From positions 1 to 19,413 of the forward strand of contig CAZFKU010000025.1 of NCBI GenBank assembly GCA_964518835.1: a DNA stretch of 19,413 nucleotides, in the 5' to 3' direction. Every line of letters begins with the position of its first letter. Positions within the stretch are counted from its first letter, which is position 1. Positions 1 through 7,455 of the stretch are shown here, one piece after another. The notes beneath the pieces were generated by a model, which saw nothing but the letters and a program-made list of their open reading frames with translations, did no database searches and was not told the origin of the DNA. Source of the DNA: AB-629-J13 sp964518835 (GTDB lineage Bacteria; Fidelibacterota; Marinisomatia; Marinisomatales; AB-629-J13). Made by a program: the position numbers and the translations under genes.

Positions 1-388
1 ATAAATTCTTATTATAAATTGTTGTTTGATAGAAAGTATCACCTAATAAAATTAGACTAAATACTTGAGCATAATTTTTTGCTTCTTTTTTAGAGACATT
101 TCCAACAGTACCAGTTTTAGGATTTTTAGGCGCAGATTCTATAAAATATGCCAAAACATTAATAGAGAGAATTGTTAACCCCCTTTTCCACTTTTCCACT
201 CGATAATGACCATAAGTTGGTAACAGTCCTGATATCAAAGTATTATAATAAGGATTAATTTTATGTTCTTCATATAATAACAATTTTTCTTGTTCACTCA
301 TTGAAAAAATTTTATCTTTTGGAGGTAACTCAGTACTTTTGGAAAGCCCAATTGAGAGTATAAATAAAAATAATAATATTTTCTTCAT
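1..388 (-). CDS. Exported or membrane protein of unknown function, C-terminus cut by window edge
   Basis: I translated this frame by hand. An ATG at 388 opens a frame that stays open to base 1, giving at least 129 residues. It begins MKKILLFLFILSIGLSKS, a clear signal peptide or N-terminal membrane anchor. Further in it has NPYYNTLISGLLPTYGHYRVEKWKRGL followed by a hydrophobic stretch (about residues 63-77). The motif of small residues, Pro, Gly, an aromatic pair, then basic residues and a hydrophobic helix resembles the 'P-G-x-G-x-Y' hairpin of small envelope proteins such as the DUF5683 type; this is resemblance only. A Shine-Dalgarno-like TAGGA lies 7 bases before the ATG. GC is only about 27%, much lower than the neighbour. 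I cannot assign a function, and the 3' end is missing. Confidence 0.72.
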   Translation of the reverse strand, partial: MKKILLFLFILSIGLSKSTELPPKDKIFSMSEQEKLLLYEEHKINPYYNTLISGLLPTYGHYRVEKWKRGLTILSINVLAYFIESAPKNPKTGTVGNVSKKEAKNYAQVFSLILLGDTFYQTTIYNKNL

Positions 389-405
389 CTTATATCCTAT
401 TTAAC

Positions 406-434
406 ATTAATGGTGTAAGTAAAAGGCTTTTCAA
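406..434 (-). promoter_or_regulatory. Possible sigma-70-like promoter for the left-edge gene
   Basis: Read on the minus strand, TTGAAA (429-434, 5 of 6 to consensus) is followed after exactly 17 bases by ATTAAT (406-411, 4 of 6). The predicted 5' leader is about 10 bases and would include the TAGGA ribosome-binding site. The site lies just past the stop of the flavoprotein gene. Short motif matches are common in AT-rich DNA, so this is only a candidate. Confidence 0.3.
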
Positions 435-438
435 TGGT

Positions 439-1575
439 TTAAATTACCCTATTTCCAATCCACCTCGCAACATCCTCACCGACTGCAATGGAAGCGGTAA
501 GCCCGGGGCTTTCAATTCCAATGAGGTTGATCCAACCGGGGAAACCTCTGTCAATTTCGTGTTTAATGTAAAAATCCGCATAAGGGATTTCAGGAGTGCC
601 AATTTTTGGTCTGATGCCGGAAAAATCCGGTGTAAGGTCCGAAATTTCCAAGCCGGTTAAGTAGGTTTTAGCTTCTTGAAAAAATGTATGAAGCAGGTTT
701 GGATTCACTGAGTAATCTTCAATTTTATTATTTAACCATTCAGCACTGGGCCCCAGTTTTGTTCGTCCATCTTTGTCAAAACTGATGTGAATTCCCAAAG
801 AACCGGTGCTCTCATCCGGAACCGGATAAATGAGATGGTTGAATCCATGTCTCCATTTAGATGAAAGGGAAAAATAGCACCCTTTGGAAAAAGAAAGTTT
901 TGGAAATTCGTTTTCATTTATCATTCCAGCAATAATATCGCTGTGCAGTCCTCCGGCATTTACCACCCAATCAGAAGTCACCATTTCCATATCTCCTTGT
1001 GGATTCAGCAGATGGAGGGTGTACCTTCCATTAGAATGATCACATTCCTTCAACTCAGTTTTAAAAAGGTAGTCATGGTCCATTTGGTTTGATTCAATGT
1101 AAAAGGAGGTCATAAGTTCATGTGCGGAAAGAATGCCGGTACACCCCACAAACAAGGCAGATTTTACACAAATCTTTGGTTCCATTTGGGATATTTCATG
1201 TTTGTCAATCAGTCTCAATTCCGGGACTCCATTTGCTAATCCATTCTCATACAATGTTTCAAGTTCATTGAATTGATTGTTTTGAGCTATGACCAGTTTT
1301 CCGCATTGGTGATGCCAGAGCTTTTTTTCCTTACAATAGGCATACAATTTTTCCCGTCCCAATATGCAATACTTTGATTTTAGAGAATTTTGTGGATAAT
1401 AAATTCCGGAATGGATCACCTCGCTGTTCCTGGAGGAAATACCCCGTCCAAAAGTTTCTTCTTTTTCAATGACAAGTACCGAATCCTTTCCAGCTTTGGC
1501 TAAGCTTCGTGCAACCGCCAATCCCACAACACCAGCACCAATAATAATTATATGGTAATCGGATGATTGACTCAT
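439..1575 (-). CDS. FAD-dependent oxidoreductase, L-2-hydroxyglutarate dehydrogenase/oxidase-like
   Basis: This DAO-superfamily flavoprotein resembles LhgO/L2HGDH, which oxidise L-2-hydroxyglutarate to 2-oxoglutarate with FAD and pass electrons on, usually to the quinone pool. The N-terminal Rossmann motif GAGVVG is at residues 13-18. The family block SSRNSEVIHSGIYYP (48-61) surrounds the active site, and the C-terminal GIESPGLTAS block is near the end. The frame can be extended to an ATG at 1638, but those 21 extra residues overlap the 3' end of the upstream permease gene and precede the normal start of the fold. ATG 1575, giving 378 aa and a 10-base gap, is preferred. Cotranscription with lptG is likely from the spacing. 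The exact substrate is inferred from family; close homologues acting on other 2-hydroxy acids cannot be excluded. Confidence 0.86.
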   Translation of the reverse strand: MSQSSDYHIIIIGAGVVGLAVARSLAKAGKDSVLVIEKEETFGRGISSRNSEVIHSGIYYPQNSLKSKYCILGREKLYAYCKEKKLWHHQCGKLVIAQNNQFNELETLYENGLANGVPELRLIDKHEISQMEPKICVKSALFVGCTGILSAHELMTSFYIESNQMDHDYLFKTELKECDHSNGRYTLHLLNPQGDMEMVTSDWVVNAGGLHSDIIAGMINENEFPKLSFSKGCYFSLSSKWRHGFNHLIYPVPDESTGSLGIHISFDKDGRTKLGPSAEWLNNKIEDYSVNPNLLHTFFQEAKTYLTGLEISDLTPDFSGIRPKIGTPEIPYADFYIKHEIDRGFPGWINLIGIESPGLTASIAVGEDVARWIGNRVI

Positions 1576-1585
1576 CTTATTTACT

Positions 1586-2683
1586 TTACTTTCTGACCGA
1601 GAATAAAAGGATAATTCCCCCAATAATGAAAACGACATTTCCCATCCATGCAGAAACTATGGGACTGAGAACCGCCTTAATTCCCATGGACTGCCCGAAT
1701 TTGATAAACGCATAATATGAGAATATAACAAAAATGCTCAGTCCGGCTCCTAAGGATAATCCACCGTCTGGTTTTAGTACCGCCAGGGAAATCCCAAATA
1801 ACATCACAATGATACTTGTAAAAGCAAAAGACACCTTAAAATGTTTCGCCACTTCCCATCTCGTGGTATTCACGCCATTCTCTTTCAATTTTTTGATTCT
1901 GGAATTTAATTCGTAAATATTCAGTTCTTCCGGGGATTTGTATTTTTGTACAAGATCCTCGGGTTTAAATGCAACGTTTATCAGAGTATCTTCAGACGAG
2001 ATGGTCACACTGTCTTCTCTGCCGTACTCATCAAAATTGCGGATGGAATAATTTCTCAATTCCCACAAAGAAAGAGAATCAATCCAGACCATTTTTTTGC
2101 TGTCAATTCTTTGTTTTAATAGTCCGTTTTTCAGGGAAATTAAGGTAATTTTTTCCGCTGATTGATCCCAAACTTTGTATCTGGAAATAGATAGATGAAG
2201 GCGTTTTTCCTTCTGGAAAAATAAATCTTTAAGGACTTTCCGCTTGTTTTTTGATTTTACAGATTTCCTTTTCATATATTTTTCTTTAAGCTCGGCTTTC
2301 TTTTCATTCCCAATACTCACCAATGAGTTATCCAGATAGAAAGATCCGACACTTACACAAGAACTCACTAACAGAAAGGGGAGAACTACTCGATAAAGAC
2401 TGACTCCTGAGGCTTTCATGGCTGTCCATTCATTTCGTTTGACCAGGAGTCCCATACTAAAGACAGTGGCAATGAGGACTGCCATGGGCAATCCGATGTT
2501 GATAAATGTTGGAAGGGTATAGAGATAGAAGAAAAAGACGATCTTTACCGGTACATTGTTATCAATGAACTTGTCTAGATTTTCAAATACATCCACAATA
2601 ATGAAGATTACTTGGAATCCAAATAGCGTTACAGCTAAAAAGACAAGAAATTGCAGGACAATATATAAGTCAAGTTTTCTCAT
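1586..2683 (-). CDS. lptG: LptG/LptF (YjgP/YjgQ) family lipopolysaccharide export permease
   Basis: An inner-membrane permease subunit of the Lpt transporter, which extracts lipopolysaccharide from the inner membrane for delivery to the outer leaflet, powered by LptB. The 365 residues fit the family (about 350-390). There are three N-terminal hydrophobic segments (about 8-32, 47-75, 97-118), a soluble mixed alpha/beta region (about 120-280) matching the periplasmic jellyroll, and three C-terminal segments (about 283-302, 308-328, 340-362). NEWTAMKASGVSLYRVVLPF (84-103) is the conserved cytoplasmic helix region contacting the ATPase. The final GIKAVLSPIVSAWMGNVVF also matches the family. No second permease gene is adjacent, so its LptF partner must be elsewhere. 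LptF and LptG are hard to tell apart; G is favoured by the late SPIVSAW-type block. The gene is divergent from the symporter gene. Confidence 0.88.
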   Translation of the reverse strand: MRKLDLYIVLQFLVFLAVTLFGFQVIFIIVDVFENLDKFIDNNVPVKIVFFFYLYTLPTFINIGLPMAVLIATVFSMGLLVKRNEWTAMKASGVSLYRVVLPFLLVSSCVSVGSFYLDNSLVSIGNEKKAELKEKYMKRKSVKSKNKRKVLKDLFFQKEKRLHLSISRYKVWDQSAEKITLISLKNGLLKQRIDSKKMVWIDSLSLWELRNYSIRNFDEYGREDSVTISSEDTLINVAFKPEDLVQKYKSPEELNIYELNSRIKKLKENGVNTTRWEVAKHFKVSFAFTSIIVMLFGISLAVLKPDGGLSLGAGLSIFVIFSYYAFIKFGQSMGIKAVLSPIVSAWMGNVVFIIGGIILLFSVRK

Positions 2684-2767
2684 TGTTGGTGTAAACTAAA
2701 GTGTGAATTTCCGTAATTTGTACCTAATTTGAAACACAAATGGAAGGTAATTTAAACACAAAATATT
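2684..2767. promoter_or_regulatory. Divergent intergenic region, likely promoters for lptG and the AGCS symporter gene
   Basis: This 84-base AT-rich gap separates the starts of two divergent genes, so it should hold both promoters. On the plus strand TTGAAA (2729-2734) and TTTAAA (2751-2756), 16 bases apart, are a weak candidate pair. No convincing minus-strand pair stands out. Neither start codon has a good Shine-Dalgarno sequence. Confidence 0.45.
2721..2749. repeat. Imperfect inverted repeat in the divergent promoter region
   Basis: TACCT-A-ATTTG, a 5-base loop AAACA, then CAAAT-GGA-AGGTA. Two 5-base arms pair with each other across a small asymmetric bulge (1 base against 3). The repeat covers the candidate plus-strand -35 element, the position expected of an operator. 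Ten paired bases in AT-rich DNA is modest support. Confidence 0.3.
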
Positions 2768-4150
2768 ATGATTGAATATTTAGATAAAATCATGGCAATC
2801 TTTGCAGAGGTTATGTGGAGTATGCCTCTTGTCATCGCATTGATAGCCAGTGGAATCTTTTTTACCCTATACAGCAGGATGATTCCTTTTAGGTATCTTG
2901 GTCATGCAGTAGATATTTTAAGGGGAAAATATGATTCCGAAGATGATCCGGGACAAATCACCCATTTTGAAGCTTTATCCAGTGCTTTGGCAAGTACAGT
3001 GGGGATGGGGAACATTGCCGGAGTTGCCATTGCTATTCATACTGGCGGTCCGGGAGTCATTTTCTGGATGTGGTTAAGTGCGATCATCGGTATGGGAACA
3101 AAATTCTTTACCTGTACTCTGGCAGTGATGTACCGAGGGAAAGATGATTCGGGAGAAATTCAGGGAGGTCCCATGTATTTTATCGAAACGGGACTTGGTC
3201 CAAAATACAGACCCCTCGCCTTATTTTTCAGCATTGCAGGAATGTTTGGCTGTCTTACATTTTTTCAGGCAAATCAACTGGCACAGATCATCAGAGATTT
3301 TATTTATCAACCTCTTGGGCTATTTCAGGAATCCCAAATGATAGGGGACGGGATGACAGGAATTACTGTTGCACTTATTGTGGGAATTGTCGTTTTTGGA
3401 GGAATCAAGAGGATTGCTAAGGTCGCATCCAAATTGGTTCCTTTCATGGTGGGAATTTATTTTCTGTCAGCTGTATTTATTTTGTTTTCACATTTTACAG
3501 AGATTCCGGGTCTCATATATTTGATTTTTCAGGATGCATTTACCGGGGATGCCGTATTAGGCGGTGCATTGGGATCGTTGATCATTATAGGGATCAAACG
3601 AGGTGTTTTTTCCAATGAAGCAGGAACCGGAACCGAAGCTATGGCACATGGAGCGGCAAAAACAAAAGAACCGGTGAGGGAAGGGTTGGTCGCTATGATG
3701 GGTCCTTTCATTGATACAATTGTTGTATGTACGGTTACAGCATTGGTCATTCTTGTCTCGGGAATATATGAAACGGAAGCAAACGGAGTGACCCTCACTG
3801 CTCTGGCATTTGAAAAGGAACTGGGAATCGTTGGTAAATTAATATTGATTATCGCTGTTTTGAATTTCAGTTTAACTACCATGTTTGGTTATTCCTATTA
3901 TGGACGGAAATGCACCGGATATATTTTTGGAACAAAGCGGAAACCCGCATATAACTGGTTTTATGTGAGCATGATCGTTATTGCATCCATTGTTTCCATT
4001 GATATCGCCATCAATTTTGTAGATGGAATGTTTGCGATGATGGTGATTCCTACGCTGATTTCAACACTTTTGTTAGCGCCAAAAGTTATGGCAGAAGCAA
4101 GGAGGTATTTTTCAGAATTTCAACAGTCAGATAATTTAATTATAAATTGA
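2768..4150 (+). CDS. agcS: Sodium:alanine/glycine symporter, AGCS family
   Basis: A polytopic inner-membrane symporter that imports alanine and/or glycine with sodium (AGCS, AgcS/AlsT/DagA family). The 460-aa length fits. The family signature GMGNIAGVAIAIHTGGPG is at about residues 79-96, followed by FWMWLSAIIGMGTKF. GEIQGGPMYFIETGLG (128-143) is the second conserved block. FSNEAGTGTEAMAHGAAKT (281-299) and GPFIDTIVVCTVTALVIL (311-328) form the third region. Roughly ten to eleven hydrophobic segments are visible. The ATG at 2768 is used; no clear ribosome-binding site precedes it, and Met8 is the only near alternative. Its stop overlaps the TTG start of murQ by 3 bases, implying translational coupling and a possible role in recovering alanine released from peptidoglycan. 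D- versus L-alanine or glycine preference cannot be read from the sequence. Confidence 0.93.
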   Translation: MIEYLDKIMAIFAEVMWSMPLVIALIASGIFFTLYSRMIPFRYLGHAVDILRGKYDSEDDPGQITHFEALSSALASTVGMGNIAGVAIAIHTGGPGVIFWMWLSAIIGMGTKFFTCTLAVMYRGKDDSGEIQGGPMYFIETGLGPKYRPLALFFSIAGMFGCLTFFQANQLAQIIRDFIYQPLGLFQESQMIGDGMTGITVALIVGIVVFGGIKRIAKVASKLVPFMVGIYFLSAVFILFSHFTEIPGLIYLIFQDAFTGDAVLGGALGSLIIIGIKRGVFSNEAGTGTEAMAHGAAKTKEPVREGLVAMMGPFIDTIVVCTVTALVILVSGIYETEANGVTLTALAFEKELGIVGKLILIIAVLNFSLTTMFGYSYYGRKCTGYIFGTKRKPAYNWFYVSMIVIASIVSIDIAINFVDGMFAMMVIPTLISTLLLAPKVMAEARRYFSEFQQSDNLIIN

Positions 4151-5046
4151 AATCCCGATCAGAATTATCTACTGAAAAACAGAATCCTCATTCTGAGACT
4201 ATTGATTTAAAATCTACAGAAGAGATTCTCCATATCATTAACTCTGAGGATGAATCGGTAGCACATGCAGTAAAAAAAGCAATTCCGCAAATTAATGAAA
4301 CAGTTTCTATGTGTGTCTCAGCATTAAAAAATGGAAATCGAATATTTTATGTTGGTGCTGGGACCAGCGGAAGACTGGGAGTTTTGGATGCATCGGAAAT
4401 ACCACCGACTTTTTCTGCACCTCCTGATTGGTTTACCGGAATAATTGCAGGGGGGGACACTGCGTTGAAAAATTCGGTTGAAGGAGCAGAGGATATTCAA
4501 GAAAACGGTATTCGGGATTTAAAAGAAGTAAAAATCAGAAAGGGAGATGTTATCATCGGAATCAGTACCAGCGGGGCAGCAGTCTATGTACAATCTGCTT
4601 TGGAATATGCTCAAAAGATCGGTACAAAAACCTGTTATATTAACTGTAATCCTGAACCATTTTTTCATGTGTCAGCGGATTCTATTATACTGGTTGAAAC
4701 AGGACCGGAAATTATCACCGGTTCCACTCGGATGAAAGGTGGAACAGCGACCAAAATGGTACTGAACATGATTTCCACAACAACCATGATAAAACTGGGG
4801 AAAGTGTACGGGAATCTCATGGTTGATCTTATGGCAGTAAATGAAAAATTGATGGACAGGGGGACACGGATCATAAGTCAAATAACAGATATGGATTATG
4901 AAATTGCACATCAGAAATTGATAGAAGCGGATCAATCCGTAAAAAAAGCAATCATTATGATCAGGAAAAATTGTTCCTTGGCTGACGCTGAGATGATGCT
5001 GGAAAATGCGGAAGGATTTTTAGGAAAAGTCCTCAAAGAAAACTAA
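4147..5046 (+). CDS. murQ: N-acetylmuramic acid 6-phosphate etherase
   Basis: A cytoplasmic SIS-domain lyase that cleaves the D-lactyl ether of MurNAc-6-phosphate to give GlcNAc-6-phosphate and D-lactate, in peptidoglycan recycling. The 299 aa match the family. The phosphosugar-binding block FYVGAGTSGRLGVLDASE spans 67-84, and IPPTF follows. Glu84 in DASE and Glu115 in VEGAED align with the two catalytic glutamates of E. coli MurQ (Glu83 and Glu114). Other family blocks are GISTSGAA and ITGSTRMKGGTATK. The start is TTG at 4147, whose last two bases belong to the TGA stop of the symporter gene. The next in-frame ATG would remove the family N-terminus, so TTG is favoured. No MurP transporter or MurNAc kinase is nearby. 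Confidence 0.95.
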   Translation: MKSRSELSTEKQNPHSETIDLKSTEEILHIINSEDESVAHAVKKAIPQINETVSMCVSALKNGNRIFYVGAGTSGRLGVLDASEIPPTFSAPPDWFTGIIAGGDTALKNSVEGAEDIQENGIRDLKEVKIRKGDVIIGISTSGAAVYVQSALEYAQKIGTKTCYINCNPEPFFHVSADSIILVETGPEIITGSTRMKGGTATKMVLNMISTTTMIKLGKVYGNLMVDLMAVNEKLMDRGTRIISQITDMDYEIAHQKLIEADQSVKKAIIMIRKNCSLADAEMMLENAEGFLGKVLKEN

Positions 5047-5119
5047 GACTCAAATTATTTCATCCTTAAATTATAGCTGAATTCCATTTTATTTTTTTAC
5101 TGATTGAAACCGAAAAACT
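5047..5119 (+). other. 73-base spacer between murQ and the phosphohexomutase gene
   Basis: AT-rich, with a direct repeat of AAATTAT (5052-5058 and 5068-5074) and a T-run at about 5090-5098 that has no adjacent GC stem. No clear terminator or promoter is seen, so the downstream genes may be cotranscribed with murQ or may have their own weak start. Confidence 0.3.
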
Positions 5120-6490
5120 ATGACAATTAATCCATATATATTTCGAGAATATGACATACGGGGAAAAGTAGCAGAAGATTTCCCACCTGAAATGGTTACA
5201 CTATTGGGGAAAGGATTTGGCACCTATCTTCGTAGAAATGGAGGAAGGGAAATTACCCTCAGCGGTGACATAAGATTATCCACTCCGGATTTAATGAAAC
5301 AATTTAAGACAGGGGTTTTGTCCACAGGTATTGATGTGATTAAACTAGGATTGCTCCCTACACCTGTAAATTATTACAGCATGTTCAAACTGGGAGTAGG
5401 AGGTGCAGTGCAGATCACCGGTAGTCACAATCCGCCGGAATTTAACGGATTCAAATTATCCATGTTCAAAAAACCTGTTTTTGGTGAAGCAATCCAGGAA
5501 ATTAAAAGGATAATTGAAAAAAACGATTTTGACGTTGGAGAAGGAAGTGAAGCCCGATATAACATTCGTGATGAATATGTTACAATGATCTTAAATAAAA
5601 TAAAAATTGAACGACCGATAAAAGTTGTTATGGATGCCGCCAATGCTGCAGGATGTTTGATCGCACCTGAACTTTTCAAACAAATGGGAATTGAATTAAC
5701 TGAGTTATTCTGTGATGTGGACGGTACTTTTCCCAATCATCATCCGGACCCTACTGTTAAAGAAAATCTTAAAGATCTGATATCAGAAATGAAGACTGGG
5801 AATTATGACATCGGGATCGCTTTTGATGGGGATGCGGATCGAATCGGTGTGGTGGATAATACCGGAGAAATAATCTGGGCGGACCAATTGATGACAATCT
5901 TTTTACCGGAATTAATAGAAGAAGGTGATGAAATTCTATTTGATGTGAAATGTTCCCAGGCGCTTGAAGACATGATTATTAAAATAGGTGGAAAACCAAT
6001 CATGTGGAAAACAGGTCATTCCCTTATTAAACAAAAAATGACGGAATTGAAATGTAAATTCGGTGGGGAAATGAGCGGTCATATTTTCTTTGCCGATGAT
6101 TATTTCGGTTATGATGATGCGATTTATGTTGCCGCCCGCACCATCCAGACATTATCCCGAACCCGGCAAACTATAGCAGAATTGAAAGCGGAAATTCCCA
6201 CATATTATTCAACACCAGAAATGAGATTGGATTGTAATTCAGATGAAGAAAAATTTAAAATTGCCGAAAAAGCAAAAAATTATTTCACTACCAATTATGA
6301 GTGCAGCACAATTGACGGTGTGCGGATTAAATTCAAAGATGGTTGGGGACTGGTGAGAGCATCCAATACTCAACCAGTTATCGTCTGCCGTTTCGAGGCG
6401 AAAACGGAAAACCGAATGATGGAAATTAAAAACAGTGTTATGGAAAAACTGAACTCTTTCGGCACATTATATGCCTCAGTTGGACACTGA
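5120..6490 (+). CDS. Phosphomannomutase/phosphoglucomutase (ManB/AlgC type)
   Basis: An alpha-D-phosphohexomutase interconverting mannose-1-P/mannose-6-P and/or glucose-1-P/glucose-6-P, feeding nucleotide-sugar synthesis for envelope polysaccharides. The 456 aa match AlgC-like enzymes. The start YIFREYDIRG (6-15) is the family N-terminus. TGSHNPPEFNG (100-110) carries the catalytic phosphoserine, Ser102. DGDADR (236-241) is the metal-binding loop. GGEMSGHIFF (315-324) is the sugar-binding loop. RASNTQPVIVCRFEA near the C-terminus binds the substrate phosphate. All four functional sites are intact. Its 3' end overlaps the next gene by 20 bases, and the isomerase two genes downstream acts on the same hexose-6-phosphates. 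Relative preference for glucose or mannose cannot be set from sequence; phosphoglucosamine mutase is less likely given the EMSGH loop. Confidence 0.92.
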   Translation: MTINPYIFREYDIRGKVAEDFPPEMVTLLGKGFGTYLRRNGGREITLSGDIRLSTPDLMKQFKTGVLSTGIDVIKLGLLPTPVNYYSMFKLGVGGAVQITGSHNPPEFNGFKLSMFKKPVFGEAIQEIKRIIEKNDFDVGEGSEARYNIRDEYVTMILNKIKIERPIKVVMDAANAAGCLIAPELFKQMGIELTELFCDVDGTFPNHHPDPTVKENLKDLISEMKTGNYDIGIAFDGDADRIGVVDNTGEIIWADQLMTIFLPELIEEGDEILFDVKCSQALEDMIIKIGGKPIMWKTGHSLIKQKMTELKCKFGGEMSGHIFFADDYFGYDDAIYVAARTIQTLSRTRQTIAELKAEIPTYYSTPEMRLDCNSDEEKFKIAEKAKNYFTTNYECSTIDGVRIKFKDGWGLVRASNTQPVIVCRFEAKTENRMMEIKNSVMEKLNSFGTLYASVGH

Positions 6491-7448
6491 CTTAACTCCC
6501 CAATCTATAACCCAATTAAGGGAAGAAATCAATGATGCACTAATATCGCTTCAACTTCCTGAAAATCCCACTTACCTGTACGATCCTTTGTCTTATGTGT
6601 TTTCAGGGAAGGGAAAACGTCTGCGCCCCATCCTTTTAAATATTTCCGGAGAATCGTTGGGAGCTTCTGAACATGATCTGAAATATGCCGGTATAGCTGT
6701 TGAATTACTTCATAATTTTACTCTGGTTCATGATGATATTATGGATCAGGATGATATCCGCCACGGCAAACACACTATTCATAAAAAATGGGATGAATCC
6801 ACTGCCATCCTCGCTGGAGATGGAATCTATGTATTGTCGTTGAGCTTGATTGCAAAAGTGAAAACCCAAACGTTACGGGTTGTAAAAACATTTAATGAGG
6901 CGGCATTGATGGTGTGTGAAGGACAGGCATACGATAAACAATATGAATATGATACTAACATTACCATGGATGATTACATCATAATGGTGGAGAAAAAAAC
7001 CGGTTTCTTAATCGGGTTGTGCACCGAATTGGGAGGGATTCTGGGGAATCAAAGCGATGAGACCATTGAATATTTGAAAGCCTTCGGAACGGTTTTGGGA
7101 ACTGCATTTCAAATACAGGATGATATGCTGGAAATCATGGCAAATGAAGAATCTATGGGTAAAAGCCTGGGGAGTGATTTAACCAAGGGAAAACAAACGA
7201 TATTATCCATTTTAGCGAGGAAAAAAGATGAAAGGGAGTGGGACAAATTAAACTCAAATTTTAAAGATATTGACAGTTCAATTAGAGAACAGAAGGAATT
7301 TCTGAATTCAAATGGTATAATTGAGGAAGTCAAAAACATGATTCACTCCTACATTAATCGGTCAAATGAAATCCTGAAAACAATTCCGGAACCATGCAAT
7401 TCCCGGTTAAAACAATTTACCGAACTTATTCTTAATCGGGATCATTAA
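6471..7448 (+). CDS. Polyprenyl diphosphate synthase, probably short-chain (farnesyl/geranylgeranyl)
   Basis: A trans-isoprenyl diphosphate synthase that condenses isopentenyl diphosphate with allylic diphosphates to make precursors for quinone tails, carrier lipids or carotenoids. At 325 aa it fits the family. GKGKRLRP (46-53) binds diphosphate. The first Asp-rich motif is DDIMD (88-92), followed by the conserved R-x-G of IRHGKHT. The second, QIQDDMLE (214-221), has Glu where the third Asp usually sits, and GSDLTKGKQT follows. The residue five before the first Asp is Phe83, and the motif lacks the two-residue insertion of bacterial IspA. By known chain-length rules an aromatic here favours C15-C20 over long-chain products. 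The ATG at 6471 overlaps the mutase gene by 20 bases; a TTG at 6480 is possible. HNFTLVHDDIMD resembles Bacteroidetes members. Confidence 0.9.
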   Translation: MPQLDTDLTPQSITQLREEINDALISLQLPENPTYLYDPLSYVFSGKGKRLRPILLNISGESLGASEHDLKYAGIAVELLHNFTLVHDDIMDQDDIRHGKHTIHKKWDESTAILAGDGIYVLSLSLIAKVKTQTLRVVKTFNEAALMVCEGQAYDKQYEYDTNITMDDYIIMVEKKTGFLIGLCTELGGILGNQSDETIEYLKAFGTVLGTAFQIQDDMLEIMANEESMGKSLGSDLTKGKQTILSILARKKDEREWDKLNSNFKDIDSSIREQKEFLNSNGIIEEVKNMIHSYINRSNEILKTIPEPCNSRLKQFTELILNRDH

Positions 7449-7455
7449 AAGAAAA

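Noticed and set aside
1576..1638. The upstream ATG extension of the flavoprotein
   Set aside because: The 21 extra residues overlap the end of lptG and precede the normal Rossmann-fold start. ATG 1575 gives the expected N-terminus.
3529..3882. A 117-codon minus-strand open frame inside the symporter gene
   Set aside because: It lies entirely opposite conserved AGCS blocks and has no recognisable domain or start signal. It is a compositional shadow.
5047..5119. Terminator in the T-rich spacer after murQ
   Set aside because: The T-run is not preceded by any GC-containing stem that I can pair.
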